Notes under the pieces: generated by a model
The model's input: the letters and a program-made list of their open reading frames with translations, nothing else
Told to the model about the DNA's origin: nothing
Database searches by the model: none
Shown here: one piece after another, positions 27,702 through 37,515 of the stretch
Position numbering within the stretch: the stretch's first letter is position 1
Layout of the letters: the number at the start of each line of letters is the position of its first letter
Translations under genes and position numbers: made by a program
Source: JAXMAR01 sp046350295
GTDB lineage: Bacteria > Planctomycetota > Planctomycetia > Gemmatales > Gemmataceae
DNA: 64,000 nucleotides
Direction: 5' to 3'
Assembly (NCBI GenBank): GCA_046350295.1
Contig: JAXMAR010000007.1
Span: 124,001-188,000 of the forward strand

Positions 27702-30298
27702 ATGCGCCCCACGCTTCTGCTGCGCTGCCTTCTTCTCCTTTGTCTCTTCACGGGTCCGGCTCGCGCCGCCGACCCGCTGCCGCTCGTCCTGCCCAACCTC
27801 AAGGCCCGATCCATCGGTCCCGCCGTCATGAGCGGCCGCATCCCGGACGTGGCCGTCTACGACAAGGATCCGAGCCTGCAATATGTCGCCGCCGCGTCCG
27901 GCGGAGTGTGGAAGACCACGAACTATGGCACGACCTGGAAGCCCGTCTTCGATACTCAGCCGGATCATGCCATCGGCGCGGTCGCCATCGCGCCAAGCAA
28001 TCCTGACATCGTCTGGGTCGGGACCGGCGAGGCCAACCCGCGCAACAGCGTCTCCTGGGGACACGGCGTCTACAAATCGACCGATGGCGGCAAATCGTGG
28101 AAGAACATGGGACTCAAGGACAGCCATCACATCGGCCGCGTCGTCATCCACCCGACGAACCCCGACATCGTTTACGTCGCCGCCCTCGGCCATGCCTGGG
28201 CGGCGAACAAGGAACGCGGCGTCTTCAAGACGAGTGACGGCGGCAAGAGTTGGGAGCACTCCCTCGCCCTCGACGCCGACACCGGTTGCGTCGACCTCGC
28301 CATGGACCCGAGCGAGCCGGACCTTCTCTACACCTGCGCTTATGCCGTCCGCCGCGACGCCTTTTCCGGGGGCAACCCCGTTACGCAGATCGGACCCAAA
28401 GCAGGCATCTACCGCTCCAAGGACGCCGGCAAGACCTGGGACAAGCTGACCAACGGCCTTCCGCTAGGGCCCTTCGGCCGTTGCGGCGTGAGCGTTTATG
28501 CCAAGGACCCGAAGGTCGTCTACGCCGTCGTCCAGACGGACAAGACGAGCGTCACCGTCCAGGGGCAGCCCGCCAATACCAAGCTCACCCTCGCCGCCGG
28601 CGGCATCTTCCGCTCGGACGACAAGGGAGAAACCTGGAAGCACCTCAACTCGCTCTGCCCGCGACCCTTCTACTATGGCCAGATCCGCGTCGATCCGAGC
28701 GATGACCGCCGCATTTACGTCCTCGGCATCCAGTTCCACCAGTCGAACGATGGAGGCAAAACCTTCCTCAAGGGCAACTCGGCGCGGAACACGCACTCGG
28801 ATTACCATGCGCTGTGGATCGATCCCAAGAACTCACGCAACCTTGTCCTCGGCTGCGACGGCGGCCTCAACTACTCCTTCGACCGCGCCAATACCTGGGG
28901 AGCACCTCCAAGAACCTGCCGATCTCCCAGTTCTACGCCCGTCACCGCCGACACGCACGCCTTACCGCGTTTACGGCGGCCTCCAGGACAACGGCTCCTG
29001 GGGCTCCCTCCGCCACGGACGACAGCGCCCGGCATCTCCACCGCCGACTGGACCAACATCCTCGGTTTCGACGGCTACTACCAGGTCGATCGGACGATCG
29101 AGATCGTCTTCGCCGAGACAATACGGCATCCTCCGCCGCATCAATCTCCGTACCTGGGAATCGGCCCCCATCAAGCCCGGTCCTTACCGAGAAGGGGACG
29201 ACCAACGTGCTGCCGGCCGGCAAGGCCATGCCCCCCGCCTTCCGCTTCAACTGGTCCAGCCCCATCCTCCTCTCCAAGACCAAAGGGAAGCCGCTTTACT
29301 TCGGCGGCAACTTCCTCTTCCGCTCCGACGACCGCGGCCAATCATGGACCATCATCAGCCCCGACCTGACGCGCGGCAAACCGGGCGTCAGCGCTTACTC
29401 CGGCCACACCATTACGACGCTCGCCGAAGCCAAGGCGCCGGGCCTCATCTATGCCGGCACGGACGACGGCAACCTGCAGGTGACGCGCGACGGCGGCAAG
29501 AGTTGGGAGGACCTGTCCGCGAATATTCCCGATATCTCGAAGAGCCGCTGGATCACGCGCGTCGAATGCTCCCCAACCGAGGAAAGCGTCGTCTACCTCA
29601 GCATCGACCGCCATCGCCACGACGACTTCAAACCCTACGTCTTCAAGAGCGCCGATCACGGCAAGACGTGGACCTCGCTCGCCAAGGCGCTGCCGGAACA
29701 CGGCCCGGTTCACGTCATCAAGGTCGATCCGACCGATCCGCGCCGCCTTTATGTCGGCACGGAATACGGGTTGTTCTTCTCGATGGACGATGGAAAGACG
29801 TGGGTCGCTTATCCGGGGCTGCCGACCGTCCCGGTCCACGACCTCGCCTTCGCCAACAAGAACCAGGACCTCGTCATCGGCACGCACGGCCGCGGCATCT
29901 ACATCCTCGATCTCGCCCCGCTGCACCACATCAACGCGGAGACGCAGACGCTGCTCGACGTCCGCTCCGCCAAGGCGACGCGGCCCAAGGCGACGCGCAG
30001 CCTCGGCATCAAGCACTTCTACGGCGACAACCCGCCACGCGGCGCCGTGATCGACGTCTTCTTTGAAAAGAAGCCCGAAACCGAGCCCGTCCTCACCATC
30101 GCCGACAAGGACGGCAATCAGGTGGCGCAGCTCAAGGTCTCGTCCGAGCCGGGCTTTCACCGCGTCGTCTGGAGCATGATGAAGCCGAAGACGCCCTTCG
30201 GCGGCTACAACCCGGTGGCGCCTGGCCGCTATACCGCGACGTTGCGCTTGAGCCCGACGCTGCGGTCGAGCAAGGAGTTCATGGTCGAGGTGGAGTGA
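27702..30298 (+). CDS. BNR/sortilin-like repeat protein (exo-alpha-sialidase/VPS10-like), frameshifted
   Basis: A secreted beta-propeller protein of about 865 residues if repaired. A signal peptide ends near ARAADPLPL. Repeated Asp-box-like motifs follow: KSTDGGKSWKN, KTSDGGKSWEH, RSKDAGKTWDK, RSDDKGETWKH and later RSDDRGQSWTI, KSADHGKTWTS and SMDDGKTWVA. These are BNR repeats as in sialidases and VPS10/sortilin-type propellers. A VGTGEANPRNSVSWG segment is typical of planctomycete glycosyl-hydrolase annotations. The frame is lost at about 28905 and changes at least three more times before about 29205, from where one frame runs to 30298. Enzymatic activity is not evident. Confidence 0.8.
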
Positions 30299-30382
30299 TC
30301 TGGCGATGCGGCGCTCGACTCCGTTTTGGATTTTCGGCGCTGTCCCGCCGGGTGTCGCGGCGCCGCATTTCGCACGCCGCGC

Positions 30383-30787
30383 TCAGAACATCCCCGTCAG
30401 CCAGACCATCAGCACGAGGGCTGCGATCGAGAACAGGAGCACCCACATCCCCAGCCGCGCCGAGCGCGAGCAGTCCTGGCACAGGCCGGGATACCCTGCG
30501 TGCTCGGCGCAATAAAGTTCGTGGCAGTTGCGGCAGGTCTGCCGCGCCAGCCCGTGACAGACGTGGCACGCGGGGGGCTCGAAGTCCTCGGCGGGAATTG
30601 GCCGCCACCAGCCGTAGCGCTGCTTCGCGGGCATCGGCTTGACGCTGACGCGGTCACCGCGGCGATCTCCCGGCGCGATCGCGGTCTCGCAGCGCAGGCA
30701 ATCCTCACTGCCATGCCGCACGCAGAACAACTCGCCGCACGTGTAGCAACGGCCAACCGCTTCGCCGCCGCAAATGTGACAATGCAT
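30383..30787 (-). CDS. Small zinc-finger membrane protein
   Basis: A 134-residue protein. Two cysteine-histidine clusters flank a linker: CHICGGEAVGRCYTCGELFC with VRHG at the N-terminus, and CHVCHGLARQTCRNCHELYC with AEH near residues 75-97. Each resembles a B-box/RanBP2-like treble-clef zinc site. A single C-terminal transmembrane helix (about 112-132, MWVLLFSIAALVLMVWL) anchors the protein, with the fingers probably cytoplasmic. It has no known name. It is the last gene of the minus-strand run that starts with enolase and lies 71 bp after the flavin reductase gene. Confidence 0.7.
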   Translation of the reverse strand: MHCHICGGEAVGRCYTCGELFCVRHGSEDCLRCETAIAPGDRRGDRVSVKPMPAKQRYGWWRPIPAEDFEPPACHVCHGLARQTCRNCHELYCAEHAGYPGLCQDCSRSARLGMWVLLFSIAALVLMVWLTGMF

Positions 30788-30797
30788 GGACAGAAGA

Positions 30798-30855
30798 CCG
30801 AAGTCTCACGACTTCGGCTACGCCAAGGTGGTAGCGGAACTCGTGAGAGTTCCGA
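30798..30855. repeat. REP-like inverted pair (CCGAAGTCTCACGACTTCGGCTACG type)
   Basis: A 25-nt palindromic unit at 30798-30822 is followed, after 8 nt, by a related unit in inverted orientation (30831-30855; its reverse complement has GGAACTCTCACGAGTTCCGCTAC). The shared frame is xxGAAxTCT(C/T)xCGAxTTCxxCTACG. Related units lie at 52452-52476 and at 62714-62826, so this is a dispersed repeat family. Confidence 0.65.
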
Positions 30856-30858
30856 CGC

Positions 30859-31335
30859 TCAATAGTGAAACCCGTTCTTGCGCACGTGAACCATCGGCCG
30901 CCCCTCGTCCAGCAGGCGGCCGGTACGAATCCTGGCGAGAAAGAGGTCGTGATCCCCGGCGTGGCAGCGGCCGGCGACCTGGCATTCCAGGACGGCGAGC
31001 GCTTCTTTGAGGACAGGGCCGCCGGGGCCGTCCCGTTCCACCTCGATACCCGTGAAGGCGTCGTCCGCCGGCGAAAAGCCTTTGCCGAAATGGGCGATCA
31101 TGTCCGTCTGGCCGTCTTCGAGCAGGTTGAGGGTAAAGGCGGCGCCCTCCGTCAGGAGAGAGACGACCGGTCGCTTCGGCTGAATCGCGATCGACACCAT
31201 CGGCGGATCGAAAGAACATTGCTGGACGAAGCTGGCGAGCAGGCCGGTTTCCGTCTGCCCGTTGCGGACTGTGAGGATGAACAATCCGCTGGGGATGCGG
31301 CCCAGGGCGGCGCCGAGTTGCTTGTCCTGTTCCAC
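30859..31335 (-). CDS. Flavin reductase domain protein (FMN-binding)
   Basis: A 158-residue protein of the flavin reductase-like family. The start AALGRIPSGLFILTVRNG and the FMN-contact segment LLASFVQQCSFDPPMVSIAI are characteristic. GAAFTLNLL, GFSPADDAFTGI, a VLECQV strand and GDHDLFLARI near the C-terminus complete the split-barrel fold. Members reduce flavin with NAD(P)H for a partner oxygenase or act as diflavin electron carriers. It lies 37 bp downstream of the putative selenoprotein gene, in the same run, so a redox partnership is possible but not shown. Confidence 0.87.
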   Translation of the reverse strand: MEQDKQLGAALGRIPSGLFILTVRNGQTETGLLASFVQQCSFDPPMVSIAIQPKRPVVSLLTEGAAFTLNLLEDGQTDMIAHFGKGFSPADDAFTGIEVERDGPGGPVLKEALAVLECQVAGRCHAGDHDLFLARIRTGRLLDEGRPMVHVRKNGFHY

Positions 31336-31372
31336 GTTCGCTCCTTTGAACCCCCGATCACGACGCAGCCGG

Positions 31373-31903
31373 CTACTTTTCCTTCACGAGCTTTTCGACG
31401 AAGGCCTCGATTTCCGTGTCGCTCGCCTCCTTCGCCCCTTCCACCGCCTTGAACGGGGTCCATCGTCCCTGGCGATCGAAAACATAGACGGCCGGAAACG
31501 CCTCGAGACGCAGTTTCTTCACCATCGCCTCGTCGTCCTCGTCGAGCAGCAGGTTGATCGCGTCCACCTTTTTTTTCTGCAGCACGGCGAGCGCGTTCTC
31601 TTTGTATTTTTCCTTGGTGAGGGCGGGATCGGGCGAATAGTTCAGATTGACCGTAACGCCGACGAACCCGTCCTTGCCCCACTTCTCTTGCATCTTGACC
31701 AGATGCGGCAGCGCCTCTTCGACGCAATGCCCTCAGGTGTTGTACCAGAAGTCGACGTAGACCACCTTGCCGCGGTTCTTGAGGATGACGTCCTTAAGCC
31801 CGTCATACTTCACGTCGCGCAGCGAGACCGTTTTCTTCTCCTGCCCCGGAGCCACGGCGACCAACGACAGGGTGAGCACCGCGCCGAAACCGAGCAATCG
31901 CAT
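31373..31903 (-). CDS. TlpA-like thioredoxin-fold protein with in-frame TGA at the redox cysteine (putative selenoprotein)
   Basis: A 176-residue protein if TGA codon 57 (31733-31735) is read as selenocysteine. A signal peptide (MRLLGFGAVLTLSLVAVAPG) is followed by KNRGKVVYVDFWYNT, then the TGA, then GHCVEEALPHLVKMQ. The upstream paralogue has the same layout, RGKVVYVDFWFFNCPPC and MPHLVEM, so TGA sits exactly at the first Cys of CxxC, giving UGHC. Both sides of the TGA are in one frame with no shift needed. The rest, ending AFPAVYVFDRQGRWTPF and VEKLVKEK, is a normal TlpA fold. A SECIS-like hairpin follows the TGA. Alternatives are a Cys-to-stop substitution error or a pseudogene. Confidence 0.72.
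31707..31731 (-). promoter_or_regulatory. SECIS-like hairpin 3' of the in-frame TGA
   Basis: Reading the minus strand, one base after the TGA lies GGCA (31731-31728), TT bulge, GCG (31725-31723), a 9-nt loop TCGAAGAGG, CGC (31713-31711) and TGCC (31710-31707). The two short stems pair perfectly, giving a bulged hairpin within the coding sequence immediately 3' of the TGA. That is where bacterial SelB-binding SECIS elements lie. The stem is short and the fold was judged by eye. Confidence 0.5.
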
Positions 31904-31974
31904 GAGGCGCCTTTCGTGGTGAGTAGGGTGACTGTTCCTCCGGGGGCTTACGCCGCCCGGCTCGCCGCTTGTCT

Positions 31975-32496
31975 TTACTTTCCTTCGCGCAGGAGCTTTT
32001 CGACGAGCCGCTCCGCCGCGACGAGGTCGATCGGCTGCGCCAGTCGCGTCCACTGGCCTTTGCGGTCGAAAACGAAGGCGGCGGGAAACTCCGCGATCTT
32101 GAGTTTCTCGCACACGGCGAAACCGTCCTCGAGGACGACGTTGCGGAACGCCGCCTTGTTCTCCTGGAGGACCCCCAGGCTCTTCTTCAGGTTCTCCTCC
32201 GCGGGCAGGTCCTCGGCGTTGATGTTCACCGTGATGACCTCGAAACCGTCCTTGTGGAACTTCGAGTACATCTCGACGAGGTGCGGCATCCCCGTCTTGC
32301 ACGGCGGACAGTTGAAGAACCAGAAGTCGACGTAGACGACCTTCCCGCGGCACTTCAGGATGGCGTCCGTTAGGCCGGCGTACTTCACGACGTCGAGGCG
32401 CACCTCCCCCGCCTTCTCCTGAGCGGGCGCCGACGCGGAAACAAAGAAGAGTGCGCCCGCGAACAGAACCAAGGGGGCGAGCAGGATCGGTCGCAT
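31975..32496 (-). CDS. TlpA-like thioredoxin-fold protein with CPPC motif
   Basis: A 173-residue exported thiol-disulfide protein. A signal peptide ends near SAPAQEK. The redox motif CPPC lies in VDFWFFNCPPCKTGMPHLVEM, at about residues 60-63, and the cis-proline region is in IAEFPAAFVFDRKGQWTRL. It is a close paralogue of the next gene downstream, in which the first cysteine is replaced by TGA. The start at 32496 gives the signal peptide at the N-terminus; the frame extends upstream without homology. It lies 56 bp after the methyltransferase gene. Confidence 0.88.
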   Translation of the reverse strand: MRPILLAPLVLFAGALFFVSASAPAQEKAGEVRLDVVKYAGLTDAILKCRGKVVYVDFWFFNCPPCKTGMPHLVEMYSKFHKDGFEVITVNINAEDLPAEENLKKSLGVLQENKAAFRNVVLEDGFAVCEKLKIAEFPAAFVFDRKGQWTRLAQPIDLVAAERLVEKLLREGK

Positions 32497-32552
32497 CGTG
32501 TCCTCCGGGGTAACTCGATCATGGTATGCCGACCTGCCCTTTTCTGCCAAGA

Positions 32553-33254
32553 TCAAAGAGTCCCATCCTCAGGGCGCCGATGCCGGATGCGGTACAGCGT
32601 CCCCCGCAAGCGCCTGCCCCCCGGTTCGCCGGCGCGCGCGATCTCCGTCGTGTAGACAAGGCCCGCCTCGTCCAGCTGCTGTCGCAACGCATGGGCCGGC
32701 AAACGGTCCTGGTCAGTCATCAGGCACAGGCCGTCCGGGGCCAGCGTCTGCTTGATGAACGCGATCAAGGGCTCGACGTTGCGCAGCTCATAAATGAGAT
32801 CGGCGCCCAGCAGCAACGGCGCCCCCAGGCCGGGCGGGGGATCGCGCCAATCGAGCTCGAGCGTTTCGAAGTTTTGAAAGCCGTTGAGACGGGCATTCTG
32901 CGCGGCGAAGTGCAGGGCGCAGGGATCGTAGTCGCTGAAGATGACGCGCAGGCCGCGGCTCAGCGCCACGATGCCGGCCAACCCCAGTCCGCAGCCGATC
33001 TCGAGCGCCCGGCCGCCTTCAGGCAGCGGAAACGTCAACAGCGCCTTGGCGAGCATGCGCGAAGCGGGCCAGATGTCGGCCCAGTAGGGCATGTATTCAT
33101 CCGTCCCCTGGGCGGCCCGGATCTCCGGCTGCTCCAGCAGCCGGTCCGACTGGCTGGGCCGAAACAGGAAAAACTCCCGATCCTGAATCAGCACGCGTTC
33201 CTTCTGAATCGGTCCGAGACGCTGGAGAATCGTCTCCACCGGCGGAAACTTCAT
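32553..33254 (-). CDS. Class I SAM-dependent methyltransferase (METTL/Nnt1-like)
   Basis: A 233-residue methyltransferase. The segment MPYWADIWPASRMLAKALL, followed by ALEIGCGLGLAGIVALSRG (the SAM-binding glycine motif, about residues 83-101), is typical of the family that includes nicotinamide N-methyltransferase and ETF-beta/METTL20-like protein methyltransferases. VIFSDYDPCALHFAAQNA and LLGADLIYE follow as motifs II and III. The target is unknown. Its ATG overlaps the enolase stop codon (ATGA), so the two are translationally coupled. Confidence 0.85.
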   Translation of the reverse strand: MKFPPVETILQRLGPIQKERVLIQDREFFLFRPSQSDRLLEQPEIRAAQGTDEYMPYWADIWPASRMLAKALLTFPLPEGGRALEIGCGLGLAGIVALSRGLRVIFSDYDPCALHFAAQNARLNGFQNFETLELDWRDPPPGLGAPLLLGADLIYELRNVEPLIAFIKQTLAPDGLCLMTDQDRLPAHALRQQLDEAGLVYTTEIARAGEPGGRRLRGTLYRIRHRRPEDGTL

Positions 33255-34521
33255 GCGAGCGGCTCCCAGGCGGCGAACGGCAGACCTTCCTCCTCGATCC
33301 GCAAGAGTTGATTGTATTTCGCCAGCCGCTCGCCGCGGACCACCGAGCCGATCTTGATTTGACCGACGCCGGTCGCGACAGCGAGGTCGGCGATGGTGGT
33401 GTCCTCCGTTTCGCCGCTACGGGCGGAGATCACGGGGCGATAGCCGCCGGCGTGGGCGTGGGCGATGACGTCGAACGTTTCAGAAAGCGTGCCGATCTGA
33501 TTCACCTTGATGAGCACGGCGTTGGCGGCGCCTTCGCTCATGCCGCGCGCCAGGCGGTCGGGATTGGTGGCGAACAGGTCGTCGCCGATCAGCTGCGTGC
33601 GCCGGCCGAGCGCGGCGGTCAGGCGCTTCCAGCCGGGCCAGTCATCTTCGGCCAGGCCGTCTTCGATGCTGAGGATGGGATAGCGTTTGCTCCAGCCGAG
33701 AAGCATATCGATCATCTCGTCGGCGCTCAGCGTCGCTTGCTTCACGTGATAGAGGCCCTGATCGAAGAAATGGCTGGCGGCGACATCCAGGGCGATCGCC
33801 GCGTCCCGCCCGGCCTTGAGCCCGGCCTTGTCGACGGCGTTGAGCAGGCATTCGATCGCCTCCTCATTGCTGTGCAACCGTGGGCCGAAGCCTCCTCGTC
33901 GCCAACCAGGATCCCTTCGTACCCATGCTGCCGCAAGACGTCGCTGAGGCGGCGGTAGACAGTGACGGCCATCTCGAGCGCTTCCGAATAGGAGCGGGCG
34001 CCGATGGGCAGGAGCAGAAAGTCTTGCAGCTCGAGGTTGCGTCCCGCGTGCAACCCGCCGCTGATCATGTTGACCATCGGCAAAGGCAGACGCGGGAAGC
34101 CCTGGTCCGCTTGAGTGACAAGGTGACGCCAGAGGGGGATCGGCCCGACCGCGGCGGCCGCATGGGCGCAGGCGAGGCTGACGCCGAGCAGCGCGTTGGC
34201 GCCGAGGTTCGATTTGTTGGGCGTGCCGTCGAGCGCCAGCAGATGGGCGTCGATGCCACGCTGTTCGCATGCCGACATCCCCAATAAAGTCGGGGCGATC
34301 CGCTCGCGCACGTTGGCGACGGCGCGGCGCACCCCCTTGCCGCCAAAGCGCGGCCCGCCGTCGCGCAGCTCCAGCGCTTCGTGCCGTCCCGTGCTGGCGC
34401 CCGAGGGGACGATGGCGCGACCGAGGCCGCCTTCGCAGCGTACCTCAACCTCGACCGTCGGGTTACCGCGGCTGTCGAGGACTTCACGCGCGTGAACTGC
34501 GACAATCCGATCAGCGATCAT
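33251..34521 (-). CDS. eno: Enolase, frameshifted in this sequence
   Basis: Glycolytic enzyme, 2-phosphoglycerate to phosphoenolpyruvate. The N-terminal half reads VHAREVLDSRGNPTVEVEV, VPSGASTGRHEALELRDG and NKSNLGANALLGVSLA. The frame then breaks at about 33895: the sequence encodes VGDEEA where the family has VGDEGGFGP. Adding one G restores VGDEGGFGPRLHSNEEAIE in the other frame, which runs to the stop and contains YPILSIEDGLAEDDW, QLIGDDLFATN, KVNQIGTLSE and ISARSGETEDTTIADLAVA. All catalytic residues are therefore present. The break is almost certainly a one-base sequencing deletion in a G run. First gene of the run down to 30.4 kb. Confidence 0.9.
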
Positions 34522-34689
34522 CTGGTACCCTTGTCAACGAGGCGTTTCCGAAGGGCCTGCGGCCTATGCGTAGTCGGCTCCCGACATTGTAAAGGAAACA
34601 ACGGAACGCGGAATTCGGCCTGCGCGCCACGGCGTCGCTCCGGCGAGTTACAATCGACAGGGACGACACGTCACATTGGCAGGATACGC

Positions 34690-36503
34690 ATGAGCGACCA
34701 ACCGCCTGCTCCCGAGCCAACCCGCGTCGAAGCGATCGACTCCGCCTCGGCACGCGCCGGCCGGGGGAAGTGGGCGATTCTCACCGTGCTCGGCGTCCTC
34801 GCCGCGCCGGTGTTATGCCTCGCCTGGATCTTGCTCAAAGGCGAAGATGAGCCGGCGCGGGTCGTTGATTTGTTCCCCGTGCCGCCCCTTCCCGCAAGCC
34901 CGTTCCAAAATACCGGGCCGGATGCGCACTACGTCGGCAGCGACGCCTGCGCTTCCTGTCACAAAGCGCGGACCGCGTCCTTTCGCAAGACAGGCATGGG
35001 CCGTTCGGCGGCGGCGCTCGAGCCGAAGCGTGAGCCGCCCGACGCCGTATTTGACCACCCGAAGTCGAAACGGCGATACCAGATCCTGCGCAAGGGCGCC
35101 GCGCTCTGGCACCGCGAGTTCCTGCTCGAGGGGGACAAGGAGAGCCTGCTTTCCGAATATCCGCTCAAGTACGTGGTGGGGTCCGGGGCCCATGCGCGGA
35201 CGTATGCGCTCGAGGCCGAGGGTTTCCTCGTCGAGTCACCGATCACCTGGTATCGCGGCCGCGACGCCTGGGACATGTCTCCCGGCTATGACCGGCCGGA
35301 TCACATGGGCTTTCAGCGCGCTGTCGGCGCGAGCTGCTTGCTCTGCCACGTCGGCAGCGCCGACGCGATCGACAACAGCCTCCACCGCATCGAAGTCAAG
35401 GAACCCGCCATCGGCTGCGAGCGCTGCCATGGCCCCGGCTCGCTGCACGTCGATCGGCACGCCAAGGGGAAGGTCGCGCCGGAGGAAATCGATCGCACGA
35501 TCGTCAACCCCGTGCACCTCACCCGCGATCTCGCGGAGGCCGTGTGTCAGCAGTGTCACCTGCACGGCGCCGCCAGCGTTCCTCGCCGCGGCCGCGCTCT
35601 CGACGCTTTTCGGCCCGGTCTACCGCTGGAGGACGTTCGCCAGGAGTATTTCTGGGAAACGGACCGGAAGGAAATGAAGGTGGTGGGCCACGTGGAGCAG
35701 ATGCGGCTGAGCCGTTGCTACAAGGAGACGAAGACGCTCACCTGCACGACGTGCCACGATCCGCACGCCGAGCCGGTGGCGAAAGAGCGAGCGGCCCATT
35801 ATCGCGCGGTCTGCCTGACGTGCCACCAGTCCGAACAGTGCAAAGTCGACGCGGAGAAACGCCGCAACGAGAGCCCGGACAACAGTTGCGCACACTGCCA
35901 CATGCCGGGCGCGGCGACGGAGACGCCCCATGTTTCCTTCACGCATCACCGCATCGGGTACATCGCGCCGCAGCCAAGCCGGTGGAGACCGCCGAGGCGC
36001 AAACGCTGCGGCCTTTCTTCGACGAGTCCCGGTGGAGCGCGGCGGACAAGAAGCGGTCGCTCGGCATCGCCTACTTCGAAGCGGCCCAGGCCGAGAAAGA
36101 TCCAGGGTTGGCCTCGATCTATAAGAGCAAGGCGTCCTCTCTGCTCTCGGAGTCTTACGACCTGGGGCTGCGCGACCCAGCCCTGGAGGCGCGCCTGGCC
36201 CGCCTCTATTTCCAGATCGATCATATCAAGGCGCTGCCACTCGCCCAAAGCGTCCTGTCTTACAAGGACAAGGACGGCTGGGACCGAAGCACCGCTCTAT
36301 TCATTGTCGGCTGGGAGCGGCTCAAGCGGCGCGAGTTCAAGGATGCGCGGCAGGCGCTGCGCGACCTGGTGACGGTGCGGCGCTACCCGCATGACTGGCT
36401 GTTGCTCGCCGACGCCTGCAAGGGGCTGGACGATCGCGCCGGCTTCGACGAGGCGATGCGGATGGCGCGAAAAATCCAGCCCCGTCTCAGCTTGCCGCGC
36501 TGA
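34690..36503 (+). CDS. Multiheme cytochrome c (seven CxxCH motifs), frameshifted
   Basis: A membrane-anchored periplasmic cytochrome of about 600 residues. One transmembrane segment (about residues 28-49, WAILTVLGVLAAPVLCLAWI) is followed by the heme motifs CASCH, CLLCH, CERCH, CQQCH, CTTCH, CLTCH and CAHCH. This resembles the cytochrome c554/doubled-CxxCH type. The frame changes between about 35960 and 35990. The other frame continues KPVETAEAQTLRPFFDES and then TPR-like helices up to 36503. The fusion of a heme domain with a TPR-like tail fits known planctomycete proteins. The redox partner is unknown. The ATG at 34690 gives a normal N-terminal anchor. Confidence 0.83.
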
Positions 36504-36623
36504 GCCTGCCCTGCAGACGGCGCCGCGGGTTTTCTTTAGACATTTCGCCGCCCCCTCGCAGAATAACGAAAGCATTCGTAACTCGGCGTCGGCCGCGCCA
36601 ACGCCAAACCTCCGGGAGAATCC

Positions 36624-37487
36624 ATGCGCCTCGCCACCATCCATACCTGGGCCGGTCCCCGCGCCGCCCTGCTCGCCGGCGATCACTATGTCGACCTGCA
36701 CGCCAGCAACCCGGCGCTGCCGCCGACCGTCCGCGCAATCCTCGAAGGAGGCGCGGATTACCTCGAGCTGGCACGGCAAGTGGCCCAGCGCGCGGACACG
36801 GTGAAGTATCCGGTTGCGGGCACGCGGCTCGACGCGCCGGTTCACGATCCGCGCAAGATCATCTGCGTCGGTCTCAACTACAAGGACCATGCCGCCGAAA
36901 CGGGGGCGCCGCTGCCCAAGGACCCGATCCTGTTCAGCAAATACCCGACTGCGCTGGTCGGCCACAACGAGCCGATCGTCCTGCCGCCGGTGAGCCAAGA
37001 GGTCGACTACGAGGCGGAGCTGGTTATCGTCGTCGGCCGGGCCGGCAAGAACATCGCCAGGGAAAACGCCATGGACCACGTCGCCGGCTACACGGTGGGC
37101 CACGATGTTTCGGCGCGCGACTGGCAGCTCAAGAAAGACGGCAAGCAGTGGATGATCGGCAAGACATTCGACACCTTCGCGCCCGCCGGACCGGTGCTGG
37201 TGACCAAGGACGAGATTCCCGATCCGCACAATCTCGGCATCCGCCTGCGCCTCAACGCCAGACCATGCAGGATTCGAGCACCAAGCAGCTCATCTTCGGG
37301 CGCCGGAATTGCTCGCCTACATGTCGCAGGTATTCACCCTGGAGCCGGGCGACCTGATCTACACCGGCACCCCCCCGGCGTCGGCGTCGCGCGCAAGCCA
37401 CCCGTGTATCTCAAGGCCGGGGACGTCGTCGAAGTCGAGATCGACGGTCTCGGCGTCCTGCGCAATCCCGTGGTCGCGGGCGGGTAA
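36624..37487 (+). CDS. Fumarylacetoacetate hydrolase (FAH) family protein, frameshifted
   Basis: A cytoplasmic hydrolase or isomerase of the FAH superfamily, about 287 residues. The core begins KIICVGLNYKDHAAETG, followed by PILFSKYPTALVGHNEPIVL and the metal-binding VDYEAELVIVVGR (E-x-E), then YTVGHDVSARDWQ. Three one-base deletions (about 37257, 37299 and 37377) shift the frame and return it. Repairing them gives TKQLIFGAPELLAYMSQ and YTGTPPGVGVARKPP, which match the family. The substrate is uncertain: members act in aromatic catabolism or as oxaloacetate tautomerases. Confidence 0.85.
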   Translation: MRLATIHTWAGPRAALLAGDHYVDLHASNPALPPTVRAILEGGADYLELARQVAQRADTVKYPVAGTRLDAPVHDPRKIICVGLNYKDHAAETGAPLPKDPILFSKYPTALVGHNEPIVLPPVSQEVDYEAELVIVVGRAGKNIARENAMDHVAGYTVGHDVSARDWQLKKDGKQWMIGKTFDTFAPAGPVLVTKDEIPDPHNLGIRLRLNARPCRIRAPSSSSSGAGIARLHVAGIHPGAGRPDLHRHPPGVGVARKPPVYLKAGDVVEVEIDGLGVLRNPVVAGG

Positions 37488-37515
37488 ATGAGTTGTCGCC
37501 TCGATGGACCACGTC

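Noticed and set aside
31733..31735. TGA as an ordinary stop ending a short thioredoxin-like gene
   Set aside because: The same frame continues on the other side with the second Cys and the whole rest of the fold, so termination at residue 56 would leave two useless fragments.
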